A stretch of 45,154 nucleotides of DNA from positions 1-45,154 of the forward strand of contig JACKJI010000017.1 in the NCBI GenBank assembly GCA_020638035.1. The letters are read 5' to 3'. The stretch comes from Hyphomicrobiaceae bacterium (GTDB lineage: Bacteria; Pseudomonadota; Alphaproteobacteria; Rhizobiales; Hyphomicrobiaceae). Below, in pieces: positions 35,020-42,706 of this stretch. The notes below the pieces were generated by a model. That model did no database searches and was not told where the DNA came from. It worked only from the letters and a program-made list of their open reading frames with translations. The position numbers and the translations under genes were made by a program. Each line of letters begins with the position of its first letter. Positions within the stretch are counted from its first letter, which is position 1.

Positions 35020-36053
35020 CAGAAGCCGAGGCCCTCGCGGATTCTTGCCTCATCAATGTCGCCGCGTTCCCCGATGATCACGAGTTGTGACAGTCGTGGT
35101 TCGCTCCCCCATGGCCTATCGAACTGTGTGCGAACGCGTTCGCCAACTGCCTGAATGAGGAGGCGCATAGGCTTTCCAGCCACTGCAATGTGGCCTTTCG
35201 CTCGCAAGGCATTCTGCTCACGCGCAAGGCGCTGGATGGCGGCGACAAGCATCTCAGGATCGGCGATTTCAGGTAGCTTGATGACGACCGAAGCAAAATC
35301 GTCGTGCTCGTGTCCGTCCTCGCCGTCGTGGTGGGAGGGCCGTGCGGCGATGTCATCTTCGGCTGCCGCTTCGATGCCCAAGATGACCTTAGGATCGATA
35401 ACGCCATCTGTGACGGCCAGCATCGGAAGCGTACGTGGAGCTTCGGCGTCGATAGCTGCACGCGCCGCTGCGAGACCAGCCTCTCCTGCGAGATCGGCCT
35501 TAGTCAGCAAGATGATGTCGGCACAGGCGATCTGGTCCTCGAACACCTCACCCAGTGGTGTGTCGTGGTCGAGTTTCTGATCGGCTGCACGTTGCGCCTC
35601 GACCGCCGCGGGATCTGGCGCAAAACGCCCGGCGGCTACAGCCTCCGCATCCGCAAGAGCGATCACACCATCGACCGTGATGCGGGATCGGATCGCGGGC
35701 CAGTCGAACGCCTTCAGCAGGGGCTTGGGAAGTGCCAGCCCCGACGTTTCGATCAGAATATGGTCCGGCCGAAGTGGCCGCGACAAAAGCTTCTCAATCG
35801 TGGGGATGAAATCGTCAGCCACTGTGCAGCATATGCAGCCGTTTGCGAGTTCGACGATGTTCTCTTCAGGACAATTGGCGTCCGCGCAGGATTTGAGGAT
35901 CTCGCCATCGACGCCGACGGTGCCGAACTCGTTGACAAGAATTGCCAGCCGCTTGCCGTTGGAATTGGCCATAAGATGCCGAATGAGCGTTGTTTTGCCT
36001 GATCCTAGAAAACCGGTGATCACGGTCACGGGCGTTTTTGTCAGATCGGTCAC
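35019..36053 (-). CDS. cobW: Cobalamin biosynthesis GTPase/metallochaperone CobW
   Basis: A 344-residue G3E-family GTPase thought to deliver cobalt to the chelatase. The P-loop is TGFLGSGKTTLIRHL, the metal motif CxCC is in ELANGCICCTVADDF, and a His/Asp/Glu-rich run (RPSHHDGEDGHEHDDF) follows before the CobW C-terminal domain. The start is GTG at 36053, which overlaps the DUF1636 stop as GTGA; the longer frame up to 36284 lies inside that gene and is not coding. Position directly before cobN supports the cobalt-delivery role. Confidence 0.95.
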   Translation of the reverse strand: MTDLTKTPVTVITGFLGSGKTTLIRHLMANSNGKRLAILVNEFGTVGVDGEILKSCADANCPEENIVELANGCICCTVADDFIPTIEKLLSRPLRPDHILIETSGLALPKPLLKAFDWPAIRSRITVDGVIALADAEAVAAGRFAPDPAAVEAQRAADQKLDHDTPLGEVFEDQIACADIILLTKADLAGEAGLAAARAAIDAEAPRTLPMLAVTDGVIDPKVILGIEAAAEDDIAARPSHHDGEDGHEHDDFASVVIKLPEIADPEMLVAAIQRLAREQNALRAKGHIAVAGKPMRLLIQAVGERVRTQFDRPWGSEPRLSQLVIIGERGDIDEARIREGLGF

Positions 36054-36424
36054 TCGGCGGCCTCCTTGCACTGCGGAACTGGGGGAACACGTGCAAGCGA
36101 CTGCTTGCGGAAAATCTCGGGGCGCTCGCGCCAAGGGACAATTCCGTCGGGCGTGGCTGCGTAGGCGGCCGCCCCGGCTAAGATCGATGGCGCATCGCCA
36201 ACCGTCATGCGGCCGTAAACGTAAGACCAGCGACCATTGGAGGAGAGCGCGATCGAACATCCCTGACTGCATGCCGAAAGGCACTCGACAGCTCGTATTT
36301 CGACGTCGGTCGGGGCGCCGAGTTCATTCAAGGCTTCGTAGAGTTGAGCGCCCGGCGTCAGATCTCCCTCCGCGACCGGTTGCCCGGCGCGGCAGGTGAT
36401 GCAGACATGCAATCTCACGGACAT
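36050..36424 (-). CDS. DUF1636 family Cys-rich (ferredoxin-like) protein
   Basis: A 124-residue small cytoplasmic protein of the DUF1636 family, which is often found beside cob genes. Five Cys are visible: Cys8 and Cys11 (HVCITCRAG) and Cys48, Cys52 and Cys56 (VECLSACSQGCSIAL). The arrangement is like that of thioredoxin-fold [2Fe-2S] ferredoxins, so an electron-transfer role in the pathway is a reasonable inference but is not established. The start is placed at ATG 36424, because the frame upstream of it (to 36664) crosses the riboswitch. It is the first gene behind the riboswitch and overlaps cobW by four bases. Confidence 0.88.
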   Translation of the reverse strand: MSVRLHVCITCRAGQPVAEGDLTPGAQLYEALNELGAPTDVEIRAVECLSACSQGCSIALSSNGRWSYVYGRMTVGDAPSILAGAAAYAATPDGIVPWRERPEIFRKQSLARVPPVPQCKEAAE

Positions 36425-36529
36425 AGCCCAACCCTTTGTCGTCGCTTGCCGCGGGAGGGGCTGGAGCGAACGAGCACCGGACTGGACTCGCTGGCCCGTC
36501 GCGGAAATACCCCGTCCGCCGGTATCAAT

Positions 36530-36722
36530 CTTTGCGTTGGCAGGTCTCCCGGCTTGCGGAGTGGGGCTCTCCCCCCGATCCCTGCCTTCCCGACTTTGGT
36601 CAGTGGCGTTAAGGATCTCTCCGGTCACGGTCGCGGGGGCGGCTGCTATTGGGACCTCGAACACTCAGGTTCTTAGCCCTATCGCATTCCCTCTTCGCCT
36701 GTCGTAGGACAGGAACCAACGT
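36530..36722 (-). ncRNA. Cobalamin riboswitch upstream of DUF1636-cobW-cobN operon
   Basis: On the minus strand the conserved parts appear in order: GAGGGAATGCGATAGGG, the box GCAGCCGCCCCCGCGACC, GCCACTGACC...GTCGGGAAGGC, and the closing GCCGGGAGACCTGCC at the 3' end. They match the adenosylcobalamin riboswitch. The DUF1636 start lies about 105 bases downstream, so either a terminator or ribosome-site masking could act there; neither is clearly visible. The riboswitch faces away from cobO, which therefore is probably not under its control. Confidence 0.94.
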
Positions 36723-36773
36723 GGCTGCACCATTTGCCCAAGACGAAGGCTTGTCAAGACGAGGACCGCGCGA

Positions 36774-37436
36774 ATGAGTTCCGAACCAAACTCAGATCCC
36801 CATCTGGCGCAGGAGGCTGAACCGATGCCGGCGACAGATGATACCCGCCACGCGTCCAAAATGGCCAAAAAGAAGGCCGCCCGCGACAGGATGATGGCCG
36901 GCAAGAGCGGCGAGAAGGGGCTGATCATAATTCTTACCGGGGCTGGCAAGGGGAAATCGTCCTCCGCGTTCGGCATGATCCTGCGCTGTATTGCCCATGG
37001 GCTTTCTTGTGCCGTCGTCCAATTCATCAAAGGTGCCTGGGACACCGGGGAACGGCGCTTGCTCACGCAGAACTTCGGCGACCTTTGCCAATTCCACGCC
37101 ATGGGTGAAGGCTTCACTTGGGAAACGCAGGATCGCGCACGCGACATCGCTGCTGCCAGGGCCGGATGGGAGAAGGCCAAGGAGCTGATCAGGGACCCTT
37201 CAATCCGCATGGTCGTACTCGACGAGATCAATATCGCACTACGATACGATTATCTCGATGTTGCCGAGGTGATCCACTTCCTTGAAACCGAAAAGCCGCC
37301 TCTTACGCACGTTGTGCTCACCGGGCGAAACGCCAAACAGGAACTGATCGACGTAGCCGATCTCGTCACCGAGATGACGCTCGTGAAGCATCCCTTCCGG
37401 TCTGGCATCAAAGGGCAGCCGGGTGTGGAGTTCTGA
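36774..37436 (+). CDS. cobO: Cob(I)yrinic acid a,c-diamide adenosyltransferase
   Basis: A 220-residue ATP:corrinoid adenosyltransferase of the CobA/CobO/BtuR type, which attaches the 5'-deoxyadenosyl upper ligand. The modified P-loop is ILTGAGKGKSSSAFGM; VQFIKGAWDTGER and VLDEINIALRYDYLD are family landmarks, and it ends HPFRSGIKGQPGVEF as usual. The first 45 residues are a polar Lys-rich lead. It diverges from the riboswitch-controlled operon and is followed after three bases by cobQ. Confidence 0.96.
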   Translation: MSSEPNSDPHLAQEAEPMPATDDTRHASKMAKKKAARDRMMAGKSGEKGLIIILTGAGKGKSSSAFGMILRCIAHGLSCAVVQFIKGAWDTGERRLLTQNFGDLCQFHAMGEGFTWETQDRARDIAAARAGWEKAKELIRDPSIRMVVLDEINIALRYDYLDVAEVIHFLETEKPPLTHVVLTGRNAKQELIDVADLVTEMTLVKHPFRSGIKGQPGVEF

Positions 37437-37439
37437 GGT

Positions 37440-38903
37440 GTGAGCAAGAGCCTCATGGCGCGCGCATTGATGATTCAGGGAACAGGATCCAATGTCGGCA
37501 AGTCATTACTGGTAGCCGGGCTTGCGCGCGCGGGCTATCGGCGCGGACTTCGTGTTGCGCCGTTCAAGCCGCAGAATATGTCAAACAATGCCGCAGTCAC
37601 GATCGATGGAGGTGAGATTGGCCGCGCGCAGGCGCTTCAAGCCCGGGCGGCGCGGCTTGACCCGCACACCGACATGAATCCGGTGCTCTTGAAGCCCGAG
37701 ACGAACGTCGGTGCGCAAGTGATCGTGCAGGGGCGACGCTTGCTAACTGCCAAGGCACGCGAATATGCCGCGCTGAAGCCCTCGCTGATGCCGTCGGTGC
37801 TTGAAAGCTTCAACCGGCTCAAGGGTACCAGCGATCTCATTTTCGTAGAGGGCGCCGGCAGCCCCGCGGAAATCAACTTGCGCGCCAACGATATCGCCAA
37901 CATGGGTTTCGCACGGGCAGCGAACGTCCCCGTGGTACTGGCAGGCGACATCGACCGCGGCGGCATCATCGCGCAGATCGTCGGAACGAAAGCCGTCTTG
38001 GACGACGCCGATGCGGCGATGATAAAGGGGTTCATCGTCAACAAGTTTCGAGGTGATCCAACGTTGTTCGATGATGGCTATGCCATGATTGCCGAGAAGA
38101 CTCGGTGGAGAGGCCTCGGAGTTATGCCCTACTTCGACCGGGCACACGAGCTTCCCGCCGAAGACGCACTCGATCTGTCGGGCAACAGAAAAGCAGGGAA
38201 AACGCGAATCGCCTGTCTAGCCCTTTCGAGGATCGCGAATTTCGACGATCTCGATCCGCTTAAACTGGAGCCTGGAGTGGACCTGGTGATGGTTCGCCCT
38301 GGCGAAGCCATACCAGGCGACGCGGCGGTGATCATAATTCCGGGTACGAAATCGACGCGCGGCGACATCGACTTTTTGCGCAATCAAGGTTGGGACATCG
38401 ATATTCTCGCGCACCGGCGCCGTGGTGGATATGTGCTCGGCATTTGCGGCGGATACCAGATCCTCGGCAAATCAATCGCTGACCCAACCGGCATCGAGGG
38501 CAGCGCCGGCACGACACCCGGCCTCGGTCTGCTCAATGTTTCAACGGAGATGAGCGCAGACAAACGGCTCACGCGCGTTCATGCTCGCCACGCCGACACG
38601 GGACTCGACGTTGACGGCTATGAGATCCACATCGGCCGCACGCTTGGTGACGACTGCGAGCGGCCGTTTGCCTATGTCGATGGCGTCGCCGAAGGCGCGA
38701 CATCATACGATGGGAAGGTCATGGGAAGCTATCTGCACGGACTCTTTGTTTCCGACCGATTTCGGCGTGCATTCTTGAACCGCCTTGGCATTGCAGCCTC
38801 AATGCAAAGCTATGATGCGAGACTTGAACAGACGCTCGAGGCCCTAGCCGACCAATGCGAACGCCATCTTGACGTCGATCGATTGCTGGCACTGGCGCAC
38901 TAG
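37440..38903 (+). CDS. cobQ: Cobyric acid synthase
   Basis: A 487-residue glutamine-dependent enzyme that amidates the b, d, e and g side chains of adenosylcobyrinic acid a,c-diamide. The N-terminal ATP domain begins MIQGTGSNVGKSLLVAGL and has KPQNMSNNA; the C-terminal amidotransferase domain has the nucleophile in VLGICGGYQILG and the His in VMGSYLHGLF. GTG 37440 is annotated as the start, but ATG 37455 (MARALMIQG) is the common family start and is equally likely. Its TAG stop is the first three bases of a 124-bp repeat. Confidence 0.96.
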   Translation: MSKSLMARALMIQGTGSNVGKSLLVAGLARAGYRRGLRVAPFKPQNMSNNAAVTIDGGEIGRAQALQARAARLDPHTDMNPVLLKPETNVGAQVIVQGRRLLTAKAREYAALKPSLMPSVLESFNRLKGTSDLIFVEGAGSPAEINLRANDIANMGFARAANVPVVLAGDIDRGGIIAQIVGTKAVLDDADAAMIKGFIVNKFRGDPTLFDDGYAMIAEKTRWRGLGVMPYFDRAHELPAEDALDLSGNRKAGKTRIACLALSRIANFDDLDPLKLEPGVDLVMVRPGEAIPGDAAVIIIPGTKSTRGDIDFLRNQGWDIDILAHRRRGGYVLGICGGYQILGKSIADPTGIEGSAGTTPGLGLLNVSTEMSADKRLTRVHARHADTGLDVDGYEIHIGRTLGDDCERPFAYVDGVAEGATSYDGKVMGSYLHGLFVSDRFRRAFLNRLGIAASMQSYDARLEQTLEALADQCERHLDVDRLLALAH

Positions 38904-39024
38904 AGCAGGTCCGACCTTGGTGGAATCACTTCCACGATCGTGGCCTGCTCTTAAATCTTGTTTGAGAGACTGATTCACGCCTTCGATGGAAGCCCAAGCG
39001 TTTCCATCTCAGGCGATCAGGCTC
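38901..39024. repeat. 124-bp tandem direct repeat, copy 1
   Basis: The first of two head-to-tail 124-bp units. The unit begins TAGAGCAGGTCCGACC. AGAGCAGG near the start pairs with CCTGCTCT about 45 bases later, so the first part is a palindrome able to form a hairpin; the second part ends CAGGCTC before the next TAGAGC. Copy 1 differs from copy 2 at only a few bases (for example CTTCCACG against CTTCAACG and CTCTTAAATC against CTCTAAGATC). The style resembles mosaic intergenic elements of rhizobia-like bacteria. Confidence 0.92.
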
Positions 39025-39148
39025 TAGAGCAGGTCCGACCTTGGTGGAATCACTTCAACGATCGTGGCCTGCTCTAAGATCTTGTTTGAGAGACTGATTC
39101 ACGCCTTCGATGGAAGCCCAAGCGTTTCCATCTCAGGCGATCAGGCTC
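39025..39148. repeat. 124-bp tandem direct repeat, copy 2
   Basis: The second unit, near-identical to copy 1 and offset by exactly 124 bases. It is followed by TAGAGCA at 39149-39155, the start of a third unit that is cut off. The CTAG at 39148-39151 gives the bluB stop codon on the minus strand. The hairpins may serve as a two-way terminator between convergent cobQ and bluB. Confidence 0.92.
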
Positions 39149-39771
39149 TAGAGCACTTCCCATACGGTGCTCCTATTTTCCTGCCAGCCTTTGCGGTGCA
39201 GGAGCGGCGTGTCATCTGTAAATTCCGGCCACCCGATACACAGGTAAGCTGCAAATTCCCAGGCCGGCCCCACATTCAGCAGCGTTTGCATGCGTGCTGG
39301 GTCCAGGATCGACACCATGCCTAGTCCCAGGTTTTCGGCGCGGGCCGTCAGCCAGAGCGCATGAATGGCCATGGCAACGGATTGATGCAACGTTGCGGGC
39401 ATCGTGCGCCGTCCGAGCCTGTGCCCGGCGTCAGGATCGATCGCGGTGAATATCGCAAGCTGCACCGGAGCGGCATCCAGCCCGGCAAGCTTCAAAGAGC
39501 GGTAGGCGTCCTGACGTTCGGGCTCGTAGCTGCCTGCCGCCTGTTCATTGCAGCTCTCAAAGGCACTGCGGATATCTCGCCGAAGAGTTGGATTTTCGAC
39601 GCGGATCACGCGCCACGGCCTCGCGTTGCCGACCGATGGCGCGGTATCCATCGCTGCCCTGAGCCGCTCAAGGATATCCTCGGGAACAGCATCGGTCTTG
39701 AAGTGGCGGACATCGCGACGCCACATCTGAATGAGTTTCAATGTCTCCGCATCGCTGGCAGAAAACTTCAT
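39148..39771 (-). CDS. bluB: 5,6-dimethylbenzimidazole synthase
   Basis: A 207-residue flavin-dependent enzyme of the nitroreductase fold that uses O2 to fragment FMNH2 into dimethylbenzimidazole, the lower base of cobalamin. Family marks are WRRDVRHFKTDAVPED near the start, MDTAPSVGNARPWRVIRV, LHQSVAMAIHALWLTARAEN and GLGMVSILDP. ATG 39771 overlaps the cobD stop (ATGA) and gives the usual length; the longer frame to 39807 lies in cobD. Its stop codon comes from the 124-bp repeat. Confidence 0.95.
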   Translation of the reverse strand: MKFSASDAETLKLIQMWRRDVRHFKTDAVPEDILERLRAAMDTAPSVGNARPWRVIRVENPTLRRDIRSAFESCNEQAAGSYEPERQDAYRSLKLAGLDAAPVQLAIFTAIDPDAGHRLGRRTMPATLHQSVAMAIHALWLTARAENLGLGMVSILDPARMQTLLNVGPAWEFAAYLCIGWPEFTDDTPLLHRKGWQENRSTVWEVL

Positions 39772-40739
39772 TCGATCCTTGCAAAAGCTGATGTTACCCG
39801 GTCCCATTCGGATTCACTGCCCGGCAGGCCTAATCGAACGAGGTGTGGCGACCAGGGGAAGATGCGGCTCCAGATGTGCACTTTTCCAAGGCGGTCTTGT
39901 GCCGCACGCGAATCCTCAGTCAAGTAAAGGCGAAATAGCGGGGTCCCTCCGGCAACTTTCCAACCCGATCTCGTGACGACACGGTCGAGGCGGTCGGCAT
40001 CGCCTTTCAGTCTCTGGGTTGTGGCCGCAGCCCACTCGGCATCAAGCAATGCGCATCTGCCGATGTGAATTGCAGGTCCGCTCACAGGCCAGGGGCCTGC
40101 GAGTTGCGATAGTTTTTCGACGTCGTCCTTGCAGCCCAGGACGAAGCCAAGCCGCAGTCCCGCCAATCCATAAAACTTCCCGATGGAACGAAGCACCAGG
40201 AGGCCGGCCCGTCCCGCCGATGATGCGATTGAGACGTCGGGATCAGTGTCGGCGAAGCTTTCATCAACGACGAGCCTGCCGACGTCACTGAACACGCCGG
40301 CAAGGTCGGAAGGGTCGTGTCGGCGGCCGTCCGGATTGTTTGGATTGACCACAACGGCAATATCGGCCCCTCGTAAGTCTTGAAGCTGCTCCACTTCTCT
40401 GACGCGCCAGCCGCTAGCGCGGAGTGCGGCAGCATGCTCGTTATAAGTGGGGGACAGAACCCGCGCTTCGCCGGGCACCGTCAGGTGCGCAATCAACTGG
40501 ATGGCCGCCTGCGCACCAGCTGTCGCGAGGACCGGCGCTTTGGTGCGGTAGGCCGCCTGCGCAGCCTGGTGAAGCTCCTCCAGCGCCGCCATGGTGGGCA
40601 AGGCCTGCCAATGCTTCTCAGGTATGGGCGGCACGGGATAAGGACAACGATTGATACCTGTTGAAAGGTCTATCCATTGCTCCGGCTTTCCGCCGAAATG
40701 CTGAAGTGCCCAGTCGATATTTCCGCCGTGATCGCGCAT
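39768..40739 (-). CDS. cobD: Threonine-phosphate decarboxylase
   Basis: A 323-residue PLP enzyme of fold type I, named CobD in Salmonella and CobC in Pseudomonas. It makes (R)-1-amino-2-propanol phosphate, the linker of the nucleotide loop. The start MRDHGGNIDWA and WIDLSTGINRCPYP are diagnostic; VVVNPNNPDGR is the conserved Asn-Pro region, and the PLP Lys is in LRSIGKFYGLAGLRLG. It overlaps the end of cbiB's neighbourhood by layout (12 bases apart) and bluB by four bases. The longer frame to 40877 lies inside cbiB and is not coding. Confidence 0.95.
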   Translation of the reverse strand: MRDHGGNIDWALQHFGGKPEQWIDLSTGINRCPYPVPPIPEKHWQALPTMAALEELHQAAQAAYRTKAPVLATAGAQAAIQLIAHLTVPGEARVLSPTYNEHAAALRASGWRVREVEQLQDLRGADIAVVVNPNNPDGRRHDPSDLAGVFSDVGRLVVDESFADTDPDVSIASSAGRAGLLVLRSIGKFYGLAGLRLGFVLGCKDDVEKLSQLAGPWPVSGPAIHIGRCALLDAEWAAATTQRLKGDADRLDRVVTRSGWKVAGGTPLFRLYLTEDSRAAQDRLGKVHIWSRIFPWSPHLVRLGLPGSESEWDRVTSAFARIE

Positions 40740-40750
40740 GCGGTTTATCT

Positions 40751-41782
40751 TTACCTCCCAACCACGAGCGCCACGGAGACACAAATCGTGGTCAGCAGAA
40801 GCAGCGCGAACTGATATAATCGCAATGCCTTCCAAATATCCTCGCGGGAAGCGTCGTGGCCGCCCTCGTTCAGCCATGGCTCATCGGCAGTGCGGTCGTG
40901 GTAGGTGCGAGGCCCCGAGAGCCGAGTGCCCAGAGCGCCAGCCATGGCCGCTTCCGGCCAACCCGCATTTGGCGAGCGGTGGTGCCTTGCATCCCGCAAG
41001 GCAAGCGACATCGTGTCCAGCGGCCTGCGAGAAACGAGTACAAAAAGCAATGCGGTGAGACGCGCTGGAACGAAATTGACCACATCATCGACGCGGGCGG
41101 ATGCCCATCCAAAAGCTTCATGTCGTGAGGTCCGGTGGCCGATCATGGAATCCAGTGTGTTGATGGCCTTATAGCCAGCTATGCCGGGCAACCCCAATAG
41201 AACACCCCAGAAGATCGGAGCGACGACGCCGTCGGACGCATTTTCCGCCAGGCTCTCGATAGCAGCACGTGCCACGCCAGCTTCATCGAGCTTGTCCGTG
41301 TCCCGGCCAACGATCATAGCAACTGCGGAGCGCGCGCCTGCCAGATCTCCGTTACCAAGCGGCACGACGACGGCCGCTACATGGTGGTAGAGCGACCGGG
41401 ACGCCACAAGCGGCCAAGCCAGAACACCCATCAGGACTGTCCCGATAATGGTCGGCGGAAGCAGCAATTGGATGACCATCGCTGGCACGGCCGCCGCGGC
41501 GACGACCGCAAGTAACGCCACCACACCCTTCGCTCGGCGCAACCGGAAGGAATCGCCAGCGACGTTCCATCTGACATCGATGATATTGATAAGCCGCCCT
41601 AGCCAGGTGACGGGGTGTCCGATACGCTGGAAGATCGCTGCTGGCCATCCCAGTGCAGCATCAATTACCATTGCTATAACCATGGCTGCTGCCAAACCTA
41701 AGCCTCCCTGCCGTCTTCTCGTGAAGCCCAGTCTTTTTGCCGCTTTGGATGGAGCGGTCAACGGTAGAACTTGGTTTGCCAC
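40751..41782 (-). CDS. cbiB: Adenosylcobinamide-phosphate synthase
   Basis: A 343-residue integral membrane protein (CbiB, called CobD in Pseudomonas) that joins adenosylcobyric acid to aminopropanol phosphate. Hydrophobic segments lie near residues 30-45, 85-120, 185-205 and 325-343. Conserved parts are GHPVTWLGRLI, AAIESLAENASDGVVAPIFW, GYKAINTLDSMIGHR and FGWASARVDDVVNFVPARLT. The first 30 residues are a polar extension, and a start at Met34 is possible. It is divergent from cobU with 57 bases between start codons. Confidence 0.95.
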   Translation of the reverse strand: MANQVLPLTAPSKAAKRLGFTRRRQGGLGLAAAMVIAMVIDAALGWPAAIFQRIGHPVTWLGRLINIIDVRWNVAGDSFRLRRAKGVVALLAVVAAAAVPAMVIQLLLPPTIIGTVLMGVLAWPLVASRSLYHHVAAVVVPLGNGDLAGARSAVAMIVGRDTDKLDEAGVARAAIESLAENASDGVVAPIFWGVLLGLPGIAGYKAINTLDSMIGHRTSRHEAFGWASARVDDVVNFVPARLTALLFVLVSRRPLDTMSLALRDARHHRSPNAGWPEAAMAGALGTRLSGPRTYHDRTADEPWLNEGGHDASREDIWKALRLYQFALLLLTTICVSVALVVGR

Positions 41783-41839
41783 CCGCGCATACCCGCGATA
41801 GGACCGTGCGGATAATCAAAACTATCAAAGGTTTGGAAG

Positions 41840-42343
41840 ATGACTGTTGTGCTTGTCACTGGCGGCGCGCGTTCGGGGAAGAGCCGCCGGGCGGAGTTTC
41901 GAACTTTGTCGTTTCCGGGACAGGCCATCTATATCGCGACGTCAGAAGCGTTCGATACCGAAATGCAGGAGCGCATCGCGCTCCATCGCGCGCGCCGCGG
42001 GGTGCAATGGGAGCTCCGGGAAGAGCCATTGGATCTCATCAAAGTCTTGATGGAGACTGACGGACGAGGACCGAGGCTAATCGACTGTCTGACGCTGTGG
42101 CTGTCAAACTTGATGCATGCGGAACGCGATTGGAGACTTGAAGCCTCCAGGCTGGCTCTGTCACTCGGCGAGCAAAACACACCGGTTGTGCTCGTGACCA
42201 ACGAAGTTGGACTTGGGATTGTGCCAGATAACGCGCTCGCACGAGCATTCCGAGATGCTGCCGGATTCATCAACCAAGCCGTCGCCGAGGTGGCCGACGA
42301 GGTCGAATTCGTCGTCGCCGGTCTGCCGCTAAAACTAAAATGA
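41840..42343 (+). CDS. cobU: Bifunctional adenosylcobinamide kinase / adenosylcobinamide-phosphate guanylyltransferase
   Basis: A 167-residue enzyme (CobU; CobP in Pseudomonas) that phosphorylates adenosylcobinamide and then transfers GMP to it, ready for CobS. The P-loop is VTGGARSGKSRRAE; the His that carries GMP in this family is His49 in ERIALHRARRG. LIDCLTLWLSNLM, VTNEVGLGIVPDN and AEVADEVEFVVAGLPLKLK complete the match. GGAAG lies just before the ATG. Confidence 0.95.
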   Translation: MTVVLVTGGARSGKSRRAEFRTLSFPGQAIYIATSEAFDTEMQERIALHRARRGVQWELREEPLDLIKVLMETDGRGPRLIDCLTLWLSNLMHAERDWRLEASRLALSLGEQNTPVVLVTNEVGLGIVPDNALARAFRDAAGFINQAVAEVADEVEFVVAGLPLKLK

Positions 42344-42706
42344 CAATCGCCGGCTCTGAGACCGGAAGTCGAAATCGCGAAGGATTTGCTGGGTGAATAC
42401 GAACTGCTTACATCTGCGCGAAGAGTGATCTGGCGTTTGGCGGTCGCGAAGCCCTGCCCCGTTGCTCAGAGCCACCCTGTTCGGGATGGCTGGCCGCCCT
42501 GTTTGCGCGCGCGTATTCGCATGCGTCCGGTCCTGACAGTCCGGCCAACCCATGGCCCGTCTCGACGATCCCCTGCCCTGGACCTTAAAGGCCGCCGCGG
42601 CCTCCGACTGATCCCAACTATTACTTCGAACGGCATAGAGTTTGTCAGGTCTTGATCGATTCTGATGGTGTGACTTTGGCTACCACGGGGGGCTGATTTC
42701 TTGGGA
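42344..42706. other. Intergenic region between cobU and pxpC
   Basis: This 363-base stretch separates the convergent cobU and pxpC genes. No intact gene is supported. On the plus strand near 42552-42600 a short frame reads MARLDDPLPWTLKAAAASD and then stops; it vaguely resembles the last residues of IS66-type transposases (RIDELLPW), so the region may hold insertion-sequence debris. Nothing else is recognised. Confidence 0.4.

Noticed and set aside
36425..36664. N-terminal extension of the DUF1636 protein
   Set aside because: The extra codons translate the riboswitch and a spacer; the family starts at the Met before SVRLHVCITC.
38901..39155. CRISPR array
   Set aside because: Only two full copies of a 124-bp unit with no spacers between them; it is a tandem repeat.
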